Of a stretch of DNA of 64,000 nt, positions 1 through 8,988 are shown in pieces (position 1 is the first letter of the stretch; each line of letters begins with the position of its first letter). Source of the stretch: JBCCTX01 sp964468435. Its GTDB lineage: Bacteria > Bacteroidota > Bacteroidia > J057. Position numbers and translations under genes: made by a program. The stretch is from positions 1-64,000 of the forward strand of contig CAYXVE010000001.1 in assembly GCA_964468435.1 (NCBI GenBank), read 5' to 3'. The notes beneath the pieces were generated by a model, which had not been told where the DNA came from, did no database searches, and saw nothing but the letters and a program-made list of their open reading frames with translations.

Positions 1-1767
1 TGGGATATTACTTTGGCATTGGTATATAATTTCCAATTGATATGCTCCACTACGATTAATTTCAAGACTTTCTGAGGTACCGACCAACGTGCTGGCGGAA
101 TCATACCAGTTATAGGAGAAAAATGGTGAGGACAACGGAGAGGATATATTGATTATTTCACCACAATGTGTGGTATCAATATCTTGAATATTAGGTTGTT
201 CTACCAGACTTAGTTCTTGTTGAAATGTGTCTATGCATTTATCTCCTGTAGCAATCAGCGTCAAGACACGTGTATTTTCCTCATCATCGTCACCGTTTTC
301 ATCATCGCCATTCAGTATTATCTGTGGAGAAAACTGGTCAGATATCTTCTGATCATCCAGGTACCACTGATATGAACGAGCATTATTAGATAAATTGGGT
401 ACTGTGATAGTATCTCCTTTGCATTGGTAGAGGTTACTTACTTCAAAATATGCATCTACATCACACTCGTTATTTAACAAGCGGGCAACATTAATCCTAC
501 CACCACTTTTGCAAGTCAGTAACATGGATGGTATTTTATCTACTGATTGTATTACTTCTCTTTTAATATTACTTACATCAAGTTGAGGCTTTACGCTCAG
601 GAGTAATGCAACAGCGCCAGAAACAATCGGAGCAGACATCGAAGTTCCACTAAAGTATCCATATTTACCATCAGGGAGGGTACTATACATCCCGAAACCA
701 GGTGCAAAGAGGTCTATCGAATTAGTTCCAATACTAGAGAAAACAGCGACCATGTCGGCATGGTCAGATGCTCCTACAGAAATGATATTTTCCTGTGGAT
801 AGCTGGCGGGATAAAGGGGTGCTTCATCATTATTATTACCATAATTATTGCCAGCTGCAGCGATGAATATATGTCCTTGTTTGTTGGCACGGTCAAGTGC
901 CTGACTGAGTGATTCGCTAAAAAAGCCTCCTCCCCAACTATTGTTGGATATCCTTGCACCCATGTTGACTGCATAGTCAAGTGCTTCAATGGCGGCAGAT
1001 GTATATCCTGCTCCATTCTGGTTCAAAATTTTGAGCGGCATGAGTTTTGCATTCCATGCAATTCCAGTAATACCTTTACCATTATTACCTTTGGCAGCAG
1101 CTATTCCGGAAACATGGGTTCCATGTCCCCATATATGATCATCACTGGGGTTATTATCATTATTTACGAAATCCCAACCGATGAAATCATCTGCATATCC
1201 GTTATTGTCGTCATCAATACCATTTTGGTCGTCAGGATCAAATTCCCAGGAACTGCCATTCCATTCCAGGATTTTTCCATCTCCATCAATATCTTCTCCC
1301 AGATTTTGCCAGATGTTTTCAATCAAGTCTGGATGGTTCCAGTCTATCCCTGAATCTAATAGGCCGATGATGGTAGAATCATTACCTGTAGCGATCTCCC
1401 ATGCCCTGACTGCCTGGATATCAGATCCTGGTATCCCACCTGTCTGTCCGGTATTATTCCAGGCCCACTGTTCATTGAATAAAGGATCGTTCGGCCCTGC
1501 TAATGCATAGTACTGCCGGTCTTGCTCTACCAGATTTATAGATGCACGGGTACTTACTCCACTCAGGGTTTGTTCTATCAGGTGTTTTGGAATTTCCCAA
1601 ACTTCAAGTCCGTTACGTAAGGTCTTGATTCGTTGACCCTCGATATCAACCAGGCTTTGGAAATCTTTTTTTTGAACAATCCATCTTTCTGTTATTTGGC
1701 TTTGGACGATTATGACTGCGCATAATAAGTGAATCAACATGTACAACCTTTTCATCATAACTTTCAT
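1..1767 (-). CDS. Subtilisin-like serine protease (S8), C-terminus beyond window
   Basis: Reading leftwards from an ATG at 1767, 589 codons stay open to the window edge, so the 3' end is missing. The product starts with a signal-like hydrophobic stretch (about residues 7-22), then a short propeptide-like region, then a peptidase S8 domain. The full catalytic set is visible: Asp138 in LLDSGID, His215 in HGTHVSG, the oxyanion Asn near 307 in AAAGNN, and Ser376 in SGTSMSAP. An Asp/Asn-rich insert (about 175-210, DPDDQNGIDDDNNG) looks like a calcium-binding loop. Beyond residue 470 the sequence resembles Ig/PKD-like adhesion modules. A secreted protease is well supported. Whether it ends in a T9SS sorting domain, as the pair at 10-15 kb does, cannot be seen. 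An alternative start is the ATG at 1758. Confidence 0.9.
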   Translation of the reverse strand, partial: MKVMMKRLYMLIHLLCAVIIVQSQITERWIVQKKDFQSLVDIEGQRIKTLRNGLEVWEIPKHLIEQTLSGVSTRASINLVEQDRQYYALAGPNDPLFNEQWAWNNTGQTGGIPGSDIQAVRAWEIATGNDSTIIGLLDSGIDWNHPDLIENIWQNLGEDIDGDGKILEWNGSSWEFDPDDQNGIDDDNNGYADDFIGWDFVNNDNNPSDDHIWGHGTHVSGIAAAKGNNGKGITGIAWNAKLMPLKILNQNGAGYTSAAIEALDYAVNMGARISNNSWGGGFFSESLSQALDRANKQGHIFIAAAGNNYGNNNDEAPLYPASYPQENIISVGASDHADMVAVFSSIGTNSIDLFAPGFGMYSTLPDGKYGYFSGTSMSAPIVSGAVALLLSVKPQLDVSNIKREVIQSVDKIPSMLLTCKSGGRINVARLLNNECDVDAYFEVSNLYQCKGDTITVPNLSNNARSYQWYLDDQKISDQFSPQIILNGDDENGDDDEENTRVLTLIATGDKCIDTFQQELSLVEQPNIQDIDTTHCGEIINISSPLSSPFFSYNWYDSASTLVGTSESLEINRSGAYQLEIIYQCQSNIP

Positions 1768-1848
1768 AATTAATCTATACAGTTCTCAAGAATATTAGAA
1801 ACTGTTTTAAAAACTAATTGAATGAATAATCCTGTTAGATAAAAGATC

Positions 1849-1878
1849 AAAAAAATGCGATTGTGAGATATCGATCGC
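1849..1878 (-). terminator. Probable intrinsic terminator of the transporter operon
   Basis: On the minus strand a short GCGAT/ATCGC stem (1874-1878 with 1857-1861) is followed by a run of seven T. It lies 15 nt past the stop of the solute-binding protein gene. The stem is only 5 bp, so strength is uncertain. Confidence 0.45.
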
Positions 1879-1892
1879 CAGTCGCGTATGAT

Positions 1893-3641
1893 TTAATGCA
1901 GGGTATTGAGAAAAACATGTGGAGGTGTATCATAAATTGTGACATAGCGGAATCGTTTACGGACAGCAACACCGTTTTTAGGAAAAAAAAGATGTAGGGT
2001 GTTCTGGGATTCGAATATCTTTTCCTGGAGACGATGAGACAATTCAAGTTGTAGATTTTTATCTGTTTCCAATCTCAGCCTATCGATCAGCTGGTCTGTT
2101 TCTGCAGTTCCAAAACCTGTAATATTATATCCGCTTTGCAAGATAGATTCAGTATGCCATAGCTGTTTGTAATCAATAGCATCTGGCTGAAAGGTATACA
2201 CCTGTATAGCAGCATCGAAGGTACGGTTAGAGATGGCTTGGTTGAATAATTCAGTGGATAGCGGTTGCAACCTACAAATGATCCCCATTTTTTTAAGGGA
2301 AGCTTCAGTATATTGTGCAATGGTCTCATAAGTGGGGCTACTATTCTTATAGATTAGGGTAAATTTGATGGGGATGAACTGATTATCAAAGGGCATTTCT
2401 CTGATCCCATCATCATCTCTGTCAATAGCATGGGCATTTTGGAGAATCTCTAATGCCATTTCAGGATCATATTTTCTAGGTCTTATACTTGGATGAATCT
2501 CCTTAGAATCTGGAGAAATGGGAAGGGCAATGGGTTGAGCCAACGTTGAGTCTTTATACCTTGCCTGAATAATTTGTTTCACGGGTATTAAATAAGATAA
2601 AGCCTGTCGAATGTCTCTGGAAGCAAATATGGGATTACCATGTACTGGGTCTGGCAGTGTATTCAAGGCAATACAGGCATATGATTTTCCATTTACAAGC
2701 TTCAGATGGTATTGATCTTCCATATCTTGGGCTAATTGCTTGAAAGCTACCGGGCTAATCTGAGTAATAACATCGGCACTGGCAGTTCTAAGTGACTGTA
2801 TAGGATCAGTCAGTGCAAAATGAATTTTTTGCGGTATTCGCTGAAATATTGGGAGTGTATCTTCTGGCGAGGTCCAGTAGTCGTCTTTAGCCTGGAGTGT
2901 TAAGGATTCTTTGGGTATCCAGGTTTCCACGCGGTATGGTCCCAGCCCGGTTGGGTAATCCTGATTACCAGATTTGATAGCTTCATAATTACCGATATTC
3001 TCAAAATTTTGTAGAAATCTGGCCAGTTCTGGATGTTTCTCGAAATTTTGATGATCTCTCAGTTCTGCCAGGGTAAAATTTGCGATGATTCCATCTGGAT
3101 CATAGATATGTACAGGGAGGATCGGTATATAATCAGAAAGTATCTCATTGATGTAGTATGGGGAGCAATACATGATAAACTCATGATCCACAGCTCCAGG
3201 CATAACTGCGTTAATGTGTTCTGTATAAGGAATATAGGCAGGATGATTGAGTAAGGGCGAAGCGAAGACTTTGATAGAAAACAATGCATCCTGGACAGAA
3301 AGCGGGGTATTATCGGGCCATGAAATATCATCTCTCAAGTCAAATATAATTTGAGTTTTATCATCGGATACCTTAGGTAGGTCTTTGGTCAGGACAGGAA
3401 GTCTGTTTCCATCCGGATTGGTGGACGTCAAACTGAGATGAATATATTTGAAAGCGGGGATTTCTACCTCGTAGGTTGGATGCAGACTTTGAGGAAGGTC
3501 TTTGGCATTGACTATTTGGGTAACTTCATTCACTTGGGAAGTAGATGAATCTGGGCCTGTGCAAGCATTCCAAAGTGTGATACCCTTGATGAGAAATATG
3601 ATTGTGAAAGATCGCCTTAAGAGATTATTTTTGAAGCTCAT
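1893..3641 (-). CDS. ABC transporter substrate-binding lipoprotein (SBP_bac_5, peptide/nickel type)
   Basis: This 582-residue protein has an N-terminal hydrophobic segment ending in a lipobox-like LWNAC (Cys27). It should therefore be a lipoprotein facing the periplasm. The body matches the family 5 extracellular solute-binding proteins that feed Opp/Dpp transporters: an early segment on predicted substrate paths (SWPDNTPLSVQDALFSIK, resembling the family's W.DG..ltA.DV.fs. signature), a long middle, and a C-terminal region with LWHTES and the GFGTAETDQLID stretch. The start overlaps the end of the upstream permease gene by 17 bp, which indicates translational coupling. It is the last gene of a leftward operon. 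The substrate is probably an oligopeptide but cannot be named from sequence alone. Confidence 0.88.
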   Translation of the reverse strand: MSFKNNLLRRSFTIIFLIKGITLWNACTGPDSSTSQVNEVTQIVNAKDLPQSLHPTYEVEIPAFKYIHLSLTSTNPDGNRLPVLTKDLPKVSDDKTQIIFDLRDDISWPDNTPLSVQDALFSIKVFASPLLNHPAYIPYTEHINAVMPGAVDHEFIMYCSPYYINEILSDYIPILPVHIYDPDGIIANFTLAELRDHQNFEKHPELARFLQNFENIGNYEAIKSGNQDYPTGLGPYRVETWIPKESLTLQAKDDYWTSPEDTLPIFQRIPQKIHFALTDPIQSLRTASADVITQISPVAFKQLAQDMEDQYHLKLVNGKSYACIALNTLPDPVHGNPIFASRDIRQALSYLIPVKQIIQARYKDSTLAQPIALPISPDSKEIHPSIRPRKYDPEMALEILQNAHAIDRDDDGIREMPFDNQFIPIKFTLIYKNSSPTYETIAQYTEASLKKMGIICRLQPLSTELFNQAISNRTFDAAIQVYTFQPDAIDYKQLWHTESILQSGYNITGFGTAETDQLIDRLRLETDKNLQLELSHRLQEKIFESQNTLHLFFPKNGVAVRKRFRYVTIYDTPPHVFLNTLH

Positions 3642-4776
3642 GTGAAATCTTATTTTTACCCAGGATATAGCATGACAGGACTGTAAATGTAATCAAGAGG
3701 CAGGGTAAAATTAAGGAAGTGGATGTAGAAATATAAAAGTTTACCCAGCTTTTTATGTGGAGCATTTTTCCCCAACTGATAAAGTTTGCACCACCTATTC
3801 CCAAAAATGACAAGGTAGCTTCAGCCATGATAGCTCTTCCAATTCCAAGGATAGCCAGTACTTTTACAGACTGAAAAGAATTAGGTAAAATATGTAATAC
3901 CAAAATTCTCCAGGAAGGATAACCTAAAGCTTTTGAAGCTTCTACAAAAGGTACAGTTCTATTCTTAATCACTTCTCCACGGATTAATCGGGCAATGGTA
4001 GTCCAACTCAGTAAACCTATTGTGAGTATAATAACCTGGATACCGCTACCACTTTCTATTTTTCCTCCCATATTGTTGCGGCTCAACCAGGCCAGGACAG
4101 TAGTGATCAGGATGAGATTCGGTAATGACTCTATGATCTCAATCAACCTGAGTATCCAGGCATCTATATGTATGGCCCATTTTTGAGATGTATTGATCTT
4201 TTTTTCGTATTTCCTTGCAGTCATAAATAGTATAAAGGGGATTATAAAGAAAATAAGGATTTGGTGAAGTAGGTGAATCCAGTCTGAATCTATCGACTTG
4301 AAACGGTATATATGGAAACCATAGTAATGACCTAATAAAAGTCCAACAAAGAGACTTATGAAGGTAAAGGGTCCTAGCTTAAACGCTCTTCTGTAAAATA
4401 TGCCAGAACATATCCCAAGAAAGATACCTATGATCAGCGCCAACAGGATTGAACCAAGCCCCACTATCAGAGAATATTTAGTACCATGTATAAGACATGC
4501 CAGCAAATCCCTCCCTAAATAGTCCGTTCCTAAGGGATGAGGATATTCAGTAGACATAACACTAATGTTGTGTCTAACTGGTGGCCAGATAGTTTTTGTA
4601 CAGTATAATGTTTCAAGTGAGTTGTCAGGGAAAAATTTGATTGAATCTCCTATACAAAGAACAGGTTTATCATTTGCCAGAAAAGGCGCAAATAAAGCTA
4701 CGAAGAGTAGTATACAGATCCATGACCAGGCAAAGATATGGGGAAACTGCTGTAGAATTCTCTTAAAATTTACCAT
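3625..4776 (-). CDS. ABC transporter permease, DppC/OppC type
   Basis: A 383-residue polytopic inner-membrane protein. It has an N-terminal TM (WICILLFVALFAPFLA) and the phrase HPLGTDYLGRDLL, which is the hallmark of the second permease of Opp/Dpp systems. Several TM helices follow, then the ABC-permease EAA region (FVEASKALGYPSWRILVLHILPN), the loop that contacts the ATPase. It is longer than typical DppC (about 300) because of an extra hydrophobic stretch around residues 120-185. It lies between the DppB-type permease (5 bp upstream) and the binding protein (17 bp overlap). No ATPase gene occurs in the window, so the energising subunits must be encoded elsewhere if the transporter is active. 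Confidence 0.88.
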   Translation of the reverse strand: MVNFKRILQQFPHIFAWSWICILLFVALFAPFLANDKPVLCIGDSIKFFPDNSLETLYCTKTIWPPVRHNISVMSTEYPHPLGTDYLGRDLLACLIHGTKYSLIVGLGSILLALIIGIFLGICSGIFYRRAFKLGPFTFISLFVGLLLGHYYGFHIYRFKSIDSDWIHLLHQILIFFIIPFILFMTARKYEKKINTSQKWAIHIDAWILRLIEIIESLPNLILITTVLAWLSRNNMGGKIESGSGIQVIILTIGLLSWTTIARLIRGEVIKNRTVPFVEASKALGYPSWRILVLHILPNSFQSVKVLAILGIGRAIMAEATLSFLGIGGANFISWGKMLHIKSWVNFYISTSTSLILPCLLITFTVLSCYILGKNKISHELQK

Positions 4777-4781
4777 GCTTT

Positions 4782-6170
4782 CTAGGATATTCTTGGATCG
4801 GAACGTTTATAGAGGTAGTTGATGGCCCATGAGCCTAACAACCCCCAGGTTCCGGTTACTGCAACAACCATCATTAAGGGTTGGATATGATTGTTTTGGG
4901 CAGCCTCAAAAGCAAATCTTCCCAATCCAGGAATGTCAAAAATATTTTCTACGACTACTGATCCACCAATTAGCCCTGTCATGATCCCTACGCCTAGGGT
5001 AATGACTGGGAAGAGAATGTTTGGGATGACATGAAGGATTATCGCGCTGATTCTGGAATGTCCTGATGAAATGGCTGTACGGAAATAATCTTTATTCATT
5101 TCATCCAGTAGATTTTGTACTATGATTTGGGTAAGAGGAGCTACAAATGATAGGGTGTAAATGAGTATGACAATGGTCATTAAAACTTGATTTTGACCAA
5201 TCAACATTTCTTGCTGAAAGATTATTCGTTCCTGGTAATCTCTGATATTGAAGAGCAGATACAGAGAAAAAGCAATAATAAAAGTGGGAATTGCATCTAG
5301 TATGATCAAAAGTGTATTAGCCATTTTTCCAGCGAGATGTTGCTGGAAATAAGCGATGAGCACTCCTAATGGAATACTTATGATAAAAATAATGATTGTA
5401 CTGATGATCGCCAGCAAAAAGGTAATGATAAAAGCTTTTCCCAATCCTGATGATTGATAAGGTACTGTGGTAGGAACGGGATTACAACTACATGCAAGGC
5501 AATTAATTTGATCGTATAATCTGGTATGAGTACCGGTTTTCCATAATGAGGTAAACCATTGGTGAAACTGATTACCAGTACCGTGAAATATCAGTTTGGG
5601 AATATATACCTTCCATCGAAGTGGATGCTGCAGTATTTGATGGTAGGTAAGTGAAACACGCATTATCTGATTACGGATATCTGCTGGCAGGTCAATTTTT
5701 TTTTGTAATATATTAAAGTAATTAGATGCACGCTGAGGGTTGAAATACAACCCCTTCACTGCTTCATCAGGGTACATTTGAATCAGATGATCCAGGTTGT
5801 GATAATAGGCATCAATATATTCCCAATTGCCATATTTTTGGAGTAGCCATCCCATAGCTTGTTTTTTCTCTTTGGGATAGATAGCAGAAAAAGTTGCTGG
5901 GGTTGCCAGATGAGTCCACTCGAAGTAAAATGCAGGTTTGTCAAGCCCCATAACTTTGATAAAACAATCTTTACCCTGTACGAATTCCGGATCTTGTGCC
6001 GATGAGTTGAGATAGCATTTCGAGCAGGTCTTATGAGCTGTGATACTCGGATCAGGACGGTTGAGAAAAAAAGTTGTCAATAAGATTACTGCAAGGAATG
6101 ATATGTAAGTACCCACGCGTTTGAAAAACAGGGTAAAAAAGTATTTAACAAGTGAACCTTTGGGTAACAT
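4782..6170 (-). CDS. ABC transporter permease, DppB/OppB type, with long cysteine-bearing periplasmic loop
   Basis: This is a 462-residue permease. TM1 lies near residues 14-32. Next comes about 200 residues predicted to be periplasmic, then a block of TM helices from about 238 to the end with the family's EAA-like segment (FRTAISSGHSRISAIILHVIPN) and a terminal PGLGRFAFEAAQ motif typical of DppB. E. coli DppB is about 340 residues, so the excess is in the first loop. That loop carries two cysteine clusters, TCSKCYLN near residue 45 and NCLACSCN near 220. They could bind metal or form disulfides (inference). The gene sits 5 bp before the DppC-type permease and 10 bp after the WG-repeat gene. 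Confidence 0.86.
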   Translation of the reverse strand: MLPKGSLVKYFFTLFFKRVGTYISFLAVILLTTFFLNRPDPSITAHKTCSKCYLNSSAQDPEFVQGKDCFIKVMGLDKPAFYFEWTHLATPATFSAIYPKEKKQAMGWLLQKYGNWEYIDAYYHNLDHLIQMYPDEAVKGLYFNPQRASNYFNILQKKIDLPADIRNQIMRVSLTYHQILQHPLRWKVYIPKLIFHGTGNQFHQWFTSLWKTGTHTRLYDQINCLACSCNPVPTTVPYQSSGLGKAFIITFLLAIISTIIIFIISIPLGVLIAYFQQHLAGKMANTLLIILDAIPTFIIAFSLYLLFNIRDYQERIIFQQEMLIGQNQVLMTIVILIYTLSFVAPLTQIIVQNLLDEMNKDYFRTAISSGHSRISAIILHVIPNILFPVITLGVGIMTGLIGGSVVVENIFDIPGLGRFAFEAAQNNHIQPLMMVVAVTGTWGLLGSWAINYLYKRSDPRIS

Positions 6171-6180
6171 CCTTTTTTTC

Positions 6181-7371
6181 TTAATCCTTATTTTTGATCC
6201 ATATCACGTTTCCAGCGGCATTGATATAGGCGATGTGGTCAAAATACTGATTGAAACGTATCCCTAGTGTTACGAGACAGAGTCCATTTTCAAAGTATCC
6301 TACTCTGCGGAAACCGGGCTGTACGACCCAATCTCCATTGGTATTGATAAATCCCCAGTCTCCACCCTGCTTGACAGCTGCCAATCCCTCACTGAATCCT
6401 CTAGCATCTGTGTAAATGGGATTGATGACAAACTGCCCGGTAATATTTATAAATCCCCAGCGACCACCGCTGGATTCTGTCAGCGTTACATCCCTGGGAT
6501 AATCGATGATACGCGAAGGCTTGCCACCTACCAGGGCGGGGCATAATCCATTCCCGAACTGTCCTAGCTGGTCAAATTGAGGTTCAAAAAGGATATTTCC
6601 CAAACGGTCTATCAGTGCGTATTTAAACTGATCTCTCAGGCTGGTATTTTGTCCCCGGAATTTTGAGCTGATCGTTGCGATACTATCGTGAAAGGGGCTG
6701 GCCAGTCTGAATCGTTCATATTGTGGATTACCACGGGTATCGATACAGATCATATTGTAGTTGTCATCTACCACCATGGCCAGGCCTTCGTGAAAATCTA
6801 CAGGGAAGCGATATGCAGGTGGGATGACAAGTCGCCCCTTATAGTTAACATAACCCCATTGGCCATTGATATATACGGCTGCCAGACTGTCTTCAGTGAA
6901 TCTCCGGGCTGACTGTATATTCAGATCTGATATTTGAGGTAACCCGTTATGATCTATATAGATCCACTCTTTGTCTTCTGTATAGACAGCTGCCAGGCCA
7001 TGAGCAAATTGATAGCCTTCGTGCATGATGCTAGATAGCTGAGTTTCACTATAAGGTAATGCTCCGTTTGGCGGAGAAGTATACACGGGATTGATCACAA
7101 TGGTACCATTAGGATCGATGAATCCCCATTTGCCATCTGTAGGCATATTATCCCCCTGGGGAGTTCCACCGATGTTGACAGCAGCCAGTCCTTCTGAAAA
7201 GGGTAGGGCATAGGCAAATTGATGTGGAATAATCAGATCGCCGAGTCTGTTGATAAATCCATATAGATTACCTTCGCGAACAGGCAGCAGGGGATTACTG
7301 GATTCTGTGAGGGTTTCGCATCCTACGAATAGCAGTTGTGCTGTAGTCAGGAGGATAATAGCTCTGATCAT
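6181..7371 (-). CDS. WG-repeat lipoprotein
   Basis: The chosen ATG at 7371 gives 396 residues starting with a compact lipoprotein signal ending LLFVGC (Cys18). An in-frame ATG at 7407 would add 12 residues, and longer readings overlap radA. The mature protein is built almost entirely of WG repeats, units of about 35-50 residues around phrases such as YGFINRLGDLIIP, WGFIDPNGTIVINP, WGYVNYKGRLVIPP and WGFINITGQFVINP. Each is followed by an F.EGLA.V segment. The family forms a repetitive beta-rich surface or periplasmic scaffold, with no enzymatic residues known. It lies between radA (stop 7418) and the permease operon, in the same direction with short gaps, so co-transcription is likely. A role with the transporter is only a guess. 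Confidence 0.85.
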   Translation of the reverse strand: MIRAIILLTTAQLLFVGCETLTESSNPLLPVREGNLYGFINRLGDLIIPHQFAYALPFSEGLAAVNIGGTPQGDNMPTDGKWGFIDPNGTIVINPVYTSPPNGALPYSETQLSSIMHEGYQFAHGLAAVYTEDKEWIYIDHNGLPQISDLNIQSARRFTEDSLAAVYINGQWGYVNYKGRLVIPPAYRFPVDFHEGLAMVVDDNYNMICIDTRGNPQYERFRLASPFHDSIATISSKFRGQNTSLRDQFKYALIDRLGNILFEPQFDQLGQFGNGLCPALVGGKPSRIIDYPRDVTLTESSGGRWGFINITGQFVINPIYTDARGFSEGLAAVKQGGDWGFINTNGDWVVQPGFRRVGYFENGLCLVTLGIRFNQYFDHIAYINAAGNVIWIKNKD

Positions 7372-7417
7372 GAGAAAGGCATGAGATATTATGAAGTTAT
7401 ACGACATATTATGCGCA

Positions 7418-8782
7418 TTAATTTCCTGAGAATACGGTTTTGAATACCTCTTCGAGTTTTTGAAAACCGACAATTTTGATATCGGTGAACTGTCTTTTGA
7501 GGGCATTACTTTGCTGGCTGGAGATATACATCTCCTTAAATCCAAGTTTTGCTGCTTCAGCAATACGAGGTTCAATGCGATTGACCGGGCGTATCTCTCC
7601 GGATAGACCTACTTCGGCAGCAAAAACTTTTCCTTTATCCAGTGAAAGATCATGTAAGGAGGATACCACAGAAATCACCAGTGCCAGGTCCAATGCTGGA
7701 TCTTCTACCTTGATACCTCCTACGATATTAATAAAAACGTCTTTTTGCCCCAATTGAAATCCACATCTTTTTTCAAGAACAGCCAGGAGCATATTGAGTC
7801 TACGCAAGTCAAAGCCTGTGGCTGATCTTTGAGGAGTGCCGTATGCCGATGGGGCTACCAGGGCTTGAGTTTCGATCAGTAGGGGTCTCATCCCCTCCAG
7901 GGTGGATGCAATAGCTACGCCACTGAAATTTTCTTCTCCATCCGTCAGAAAAATTTCGGAAGGATTAGTTACCTCTCTCAGGCCTTGGTGAATCATTTCA
8001 TATATTCCCATTTCCAAGGTACTTCCAAAACGATTCTTCTGAGTTCTCACAATGCGGTAGCTATTGTGCCGGTCACCTTCAAAGCTTAGCACTGTATCCA
8101 CCATGTGCTCCAGCACCTTGGGTCCTGCCAGCATACCTTCTTTGGTGATATGCCCTACCAGGAATACAGGAATGCCATGCTGTTTAGCCAGTTTGATGAG
8201 TTGCGCGGCGCATTCCCTGACCTGTGAAACACTTCCCGGGGCAGATTCCAGCAAAGATGTCTGGACCGTTTGAATAGAATCTACGATAACCAGTTCAGGT
8301 TCCAGTGTGTGATAGGCATCCAGGATGGCTTCCAGGGAAGTCTCTGAAATGACGTACAGATCATCATTGGAATAAGGTACTCTCTCCGCCCGCATTTTGA
8401 TCTGCTGGCCCGATTCTTCGCCAGAAATGTAGAGTATTTTCGCTTCCATCTGCAGGGCTAGCTGTAATAGCAGGGTAGATTTTCCGATTCCAGGTTCTCC
8501 CCCCAATAACATAACTGCTCCGGGTACAATACCTCCTCCCAGAACACGGTTGATTTCCTGGTCGGGGGTGGAGATACGTGCTTGCGCTGTCGCGTCAATT
8601 TCGTGAAGCCTTTCGGGCTTTGATTTTTCTCTGGGAAGTATATTCCCAGCCTGGCGCTGCAGCGGAATGTCCAACTCTTCCACCAGGGTATTCCACTCCC
8701 CGCAACTGTTGCATTGGCCCTGCCACTTTACATGTTTAGCACCACAGGACTGGCATATGTAAATGGATTTGGTTTTAGGCAT
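7418..8782 (-). CDS. radA: DNA repair protein RadA
   Basis: At 454 residues this is the normal family length. From N to C it has: a C4 zinc finger (Cys10, 13, 24, 27); a RecA-like ATPase with Walker A GGEPGIGKST (Lys101) and Walker B-like LVIVDSIQ; the RadA-specific KNRFG motif (249-253), which is needed for its branch-migration activity; and a C-terminal Lon-like domain with GGIKVEDPALDLAL. RadA acts in the cytoplasm as a DnaB-type helicase that extends heteroduplex during recombination. It heads the leftward operon. A TAAATTTG promoter box lies 44-51 bp upstream of the ATG. Confidence 0.97.
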   Translation of the reverse strand: MPKTKSIYICQSCGAKHVKWQGQCNSCGEWNTLVEELDIPLQRQAGNILPREKSKPERLHEIDATAQARISTPDQEINRVLGGGIVPGAVMLLGGEPGIGKSTLLLQLALQMEAKILYISGEESGQQIKMRAERVPYSNDDLYVISETSLEAILDAYHTLEPELVIVDSIQTVQTSLLESAPGSVSQVRECAAQLIKLAKQHGIPVFLVGHITKEGMLAGPKVLEHMVDTVLSFEGDRHNSYRIVRTQKNRFGSTLEMGIYEMIHQGLREVTNPSEIFLTDGEENFSGVAIASTLEGMRPLLIETQALVAPSAYGTPQRSATGFDLRRLNMLLAVLEKRCGFQLGQKDVFINIVGGIKVEDPALDLALVISVVSSLHDLSLDKGKVFAAEVGLSGEIRPVNRIEPRIAEAAKLGFKEMYISSQQSNALKRQFTDIKIVGFQKLEEVFKTVFSGN

Positions 8783-8815
8783 GAAAAGAAGCCGTGATGA
8801 TGACAGTATTTTTGG

Positions 8816-8833
8816 TAAATTTGTGCAAATTTA
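8816..8833 (-). promoter_or_regulatory. Near-palindromic TAAATTTG/CAAATTTA box between divergent genes
   Basis: Positions 8816-8823 read TAAATTTG on the plus strand and 8826-8833 read the same on the minus strand, separated by TG. The minus-strand copy matches the Bacteroidota -7 box TAnnTTTG and is correctly placed for radA (ATG at 8782). The plus-strand copy is a long way from the next rightward gene, so it may only be half of an operator. Confidence 0.5.
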
Positions 8834-8941
8834 ACGAAAATAGGTATCTTTTTCTAAATATCTTGGGATAAGAGAATTGATGATTCTGGGATTGGTAGTA
8901 GTGCATGGTTATTATCGTGAATGAACTATAAGTAATATTTC

Positions 8942-8970
8942 TTTGGTTGATAAGGTGTACGCTACCTTTA
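8942..8970 (+). promoter_or_regulatory. Candidate promoter for the zinc-ribbon membrane protein gene
   Basis: TTTG at 8942-8945, then 17 nt, then TACCTTTA at 8963-8970. This is close to the TTTG/TAnnTTTG pattern of Bacteroidota sigma factor. It ends 18 nt before the ATG at 8989. Its position also argues against a longer reading of the gene from a TTG at 8947. Confidence 0.5.
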
Positions 8971-8988
8971 CAAAAGAGATTAATCATT

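Noticed and set aside
7372..7575. Long N-terminal extension of the WG-repeat protein overlapping radA
   Set aside because: It would overlap radA by over 150 bp and hide the lipoprotein signal.
8947..8988. TTG-initiated extension of the zinc-ribbon gene
   Set aside because: The candidate promoter lies inside it, and the ATG at 8989 gives a sensible start.
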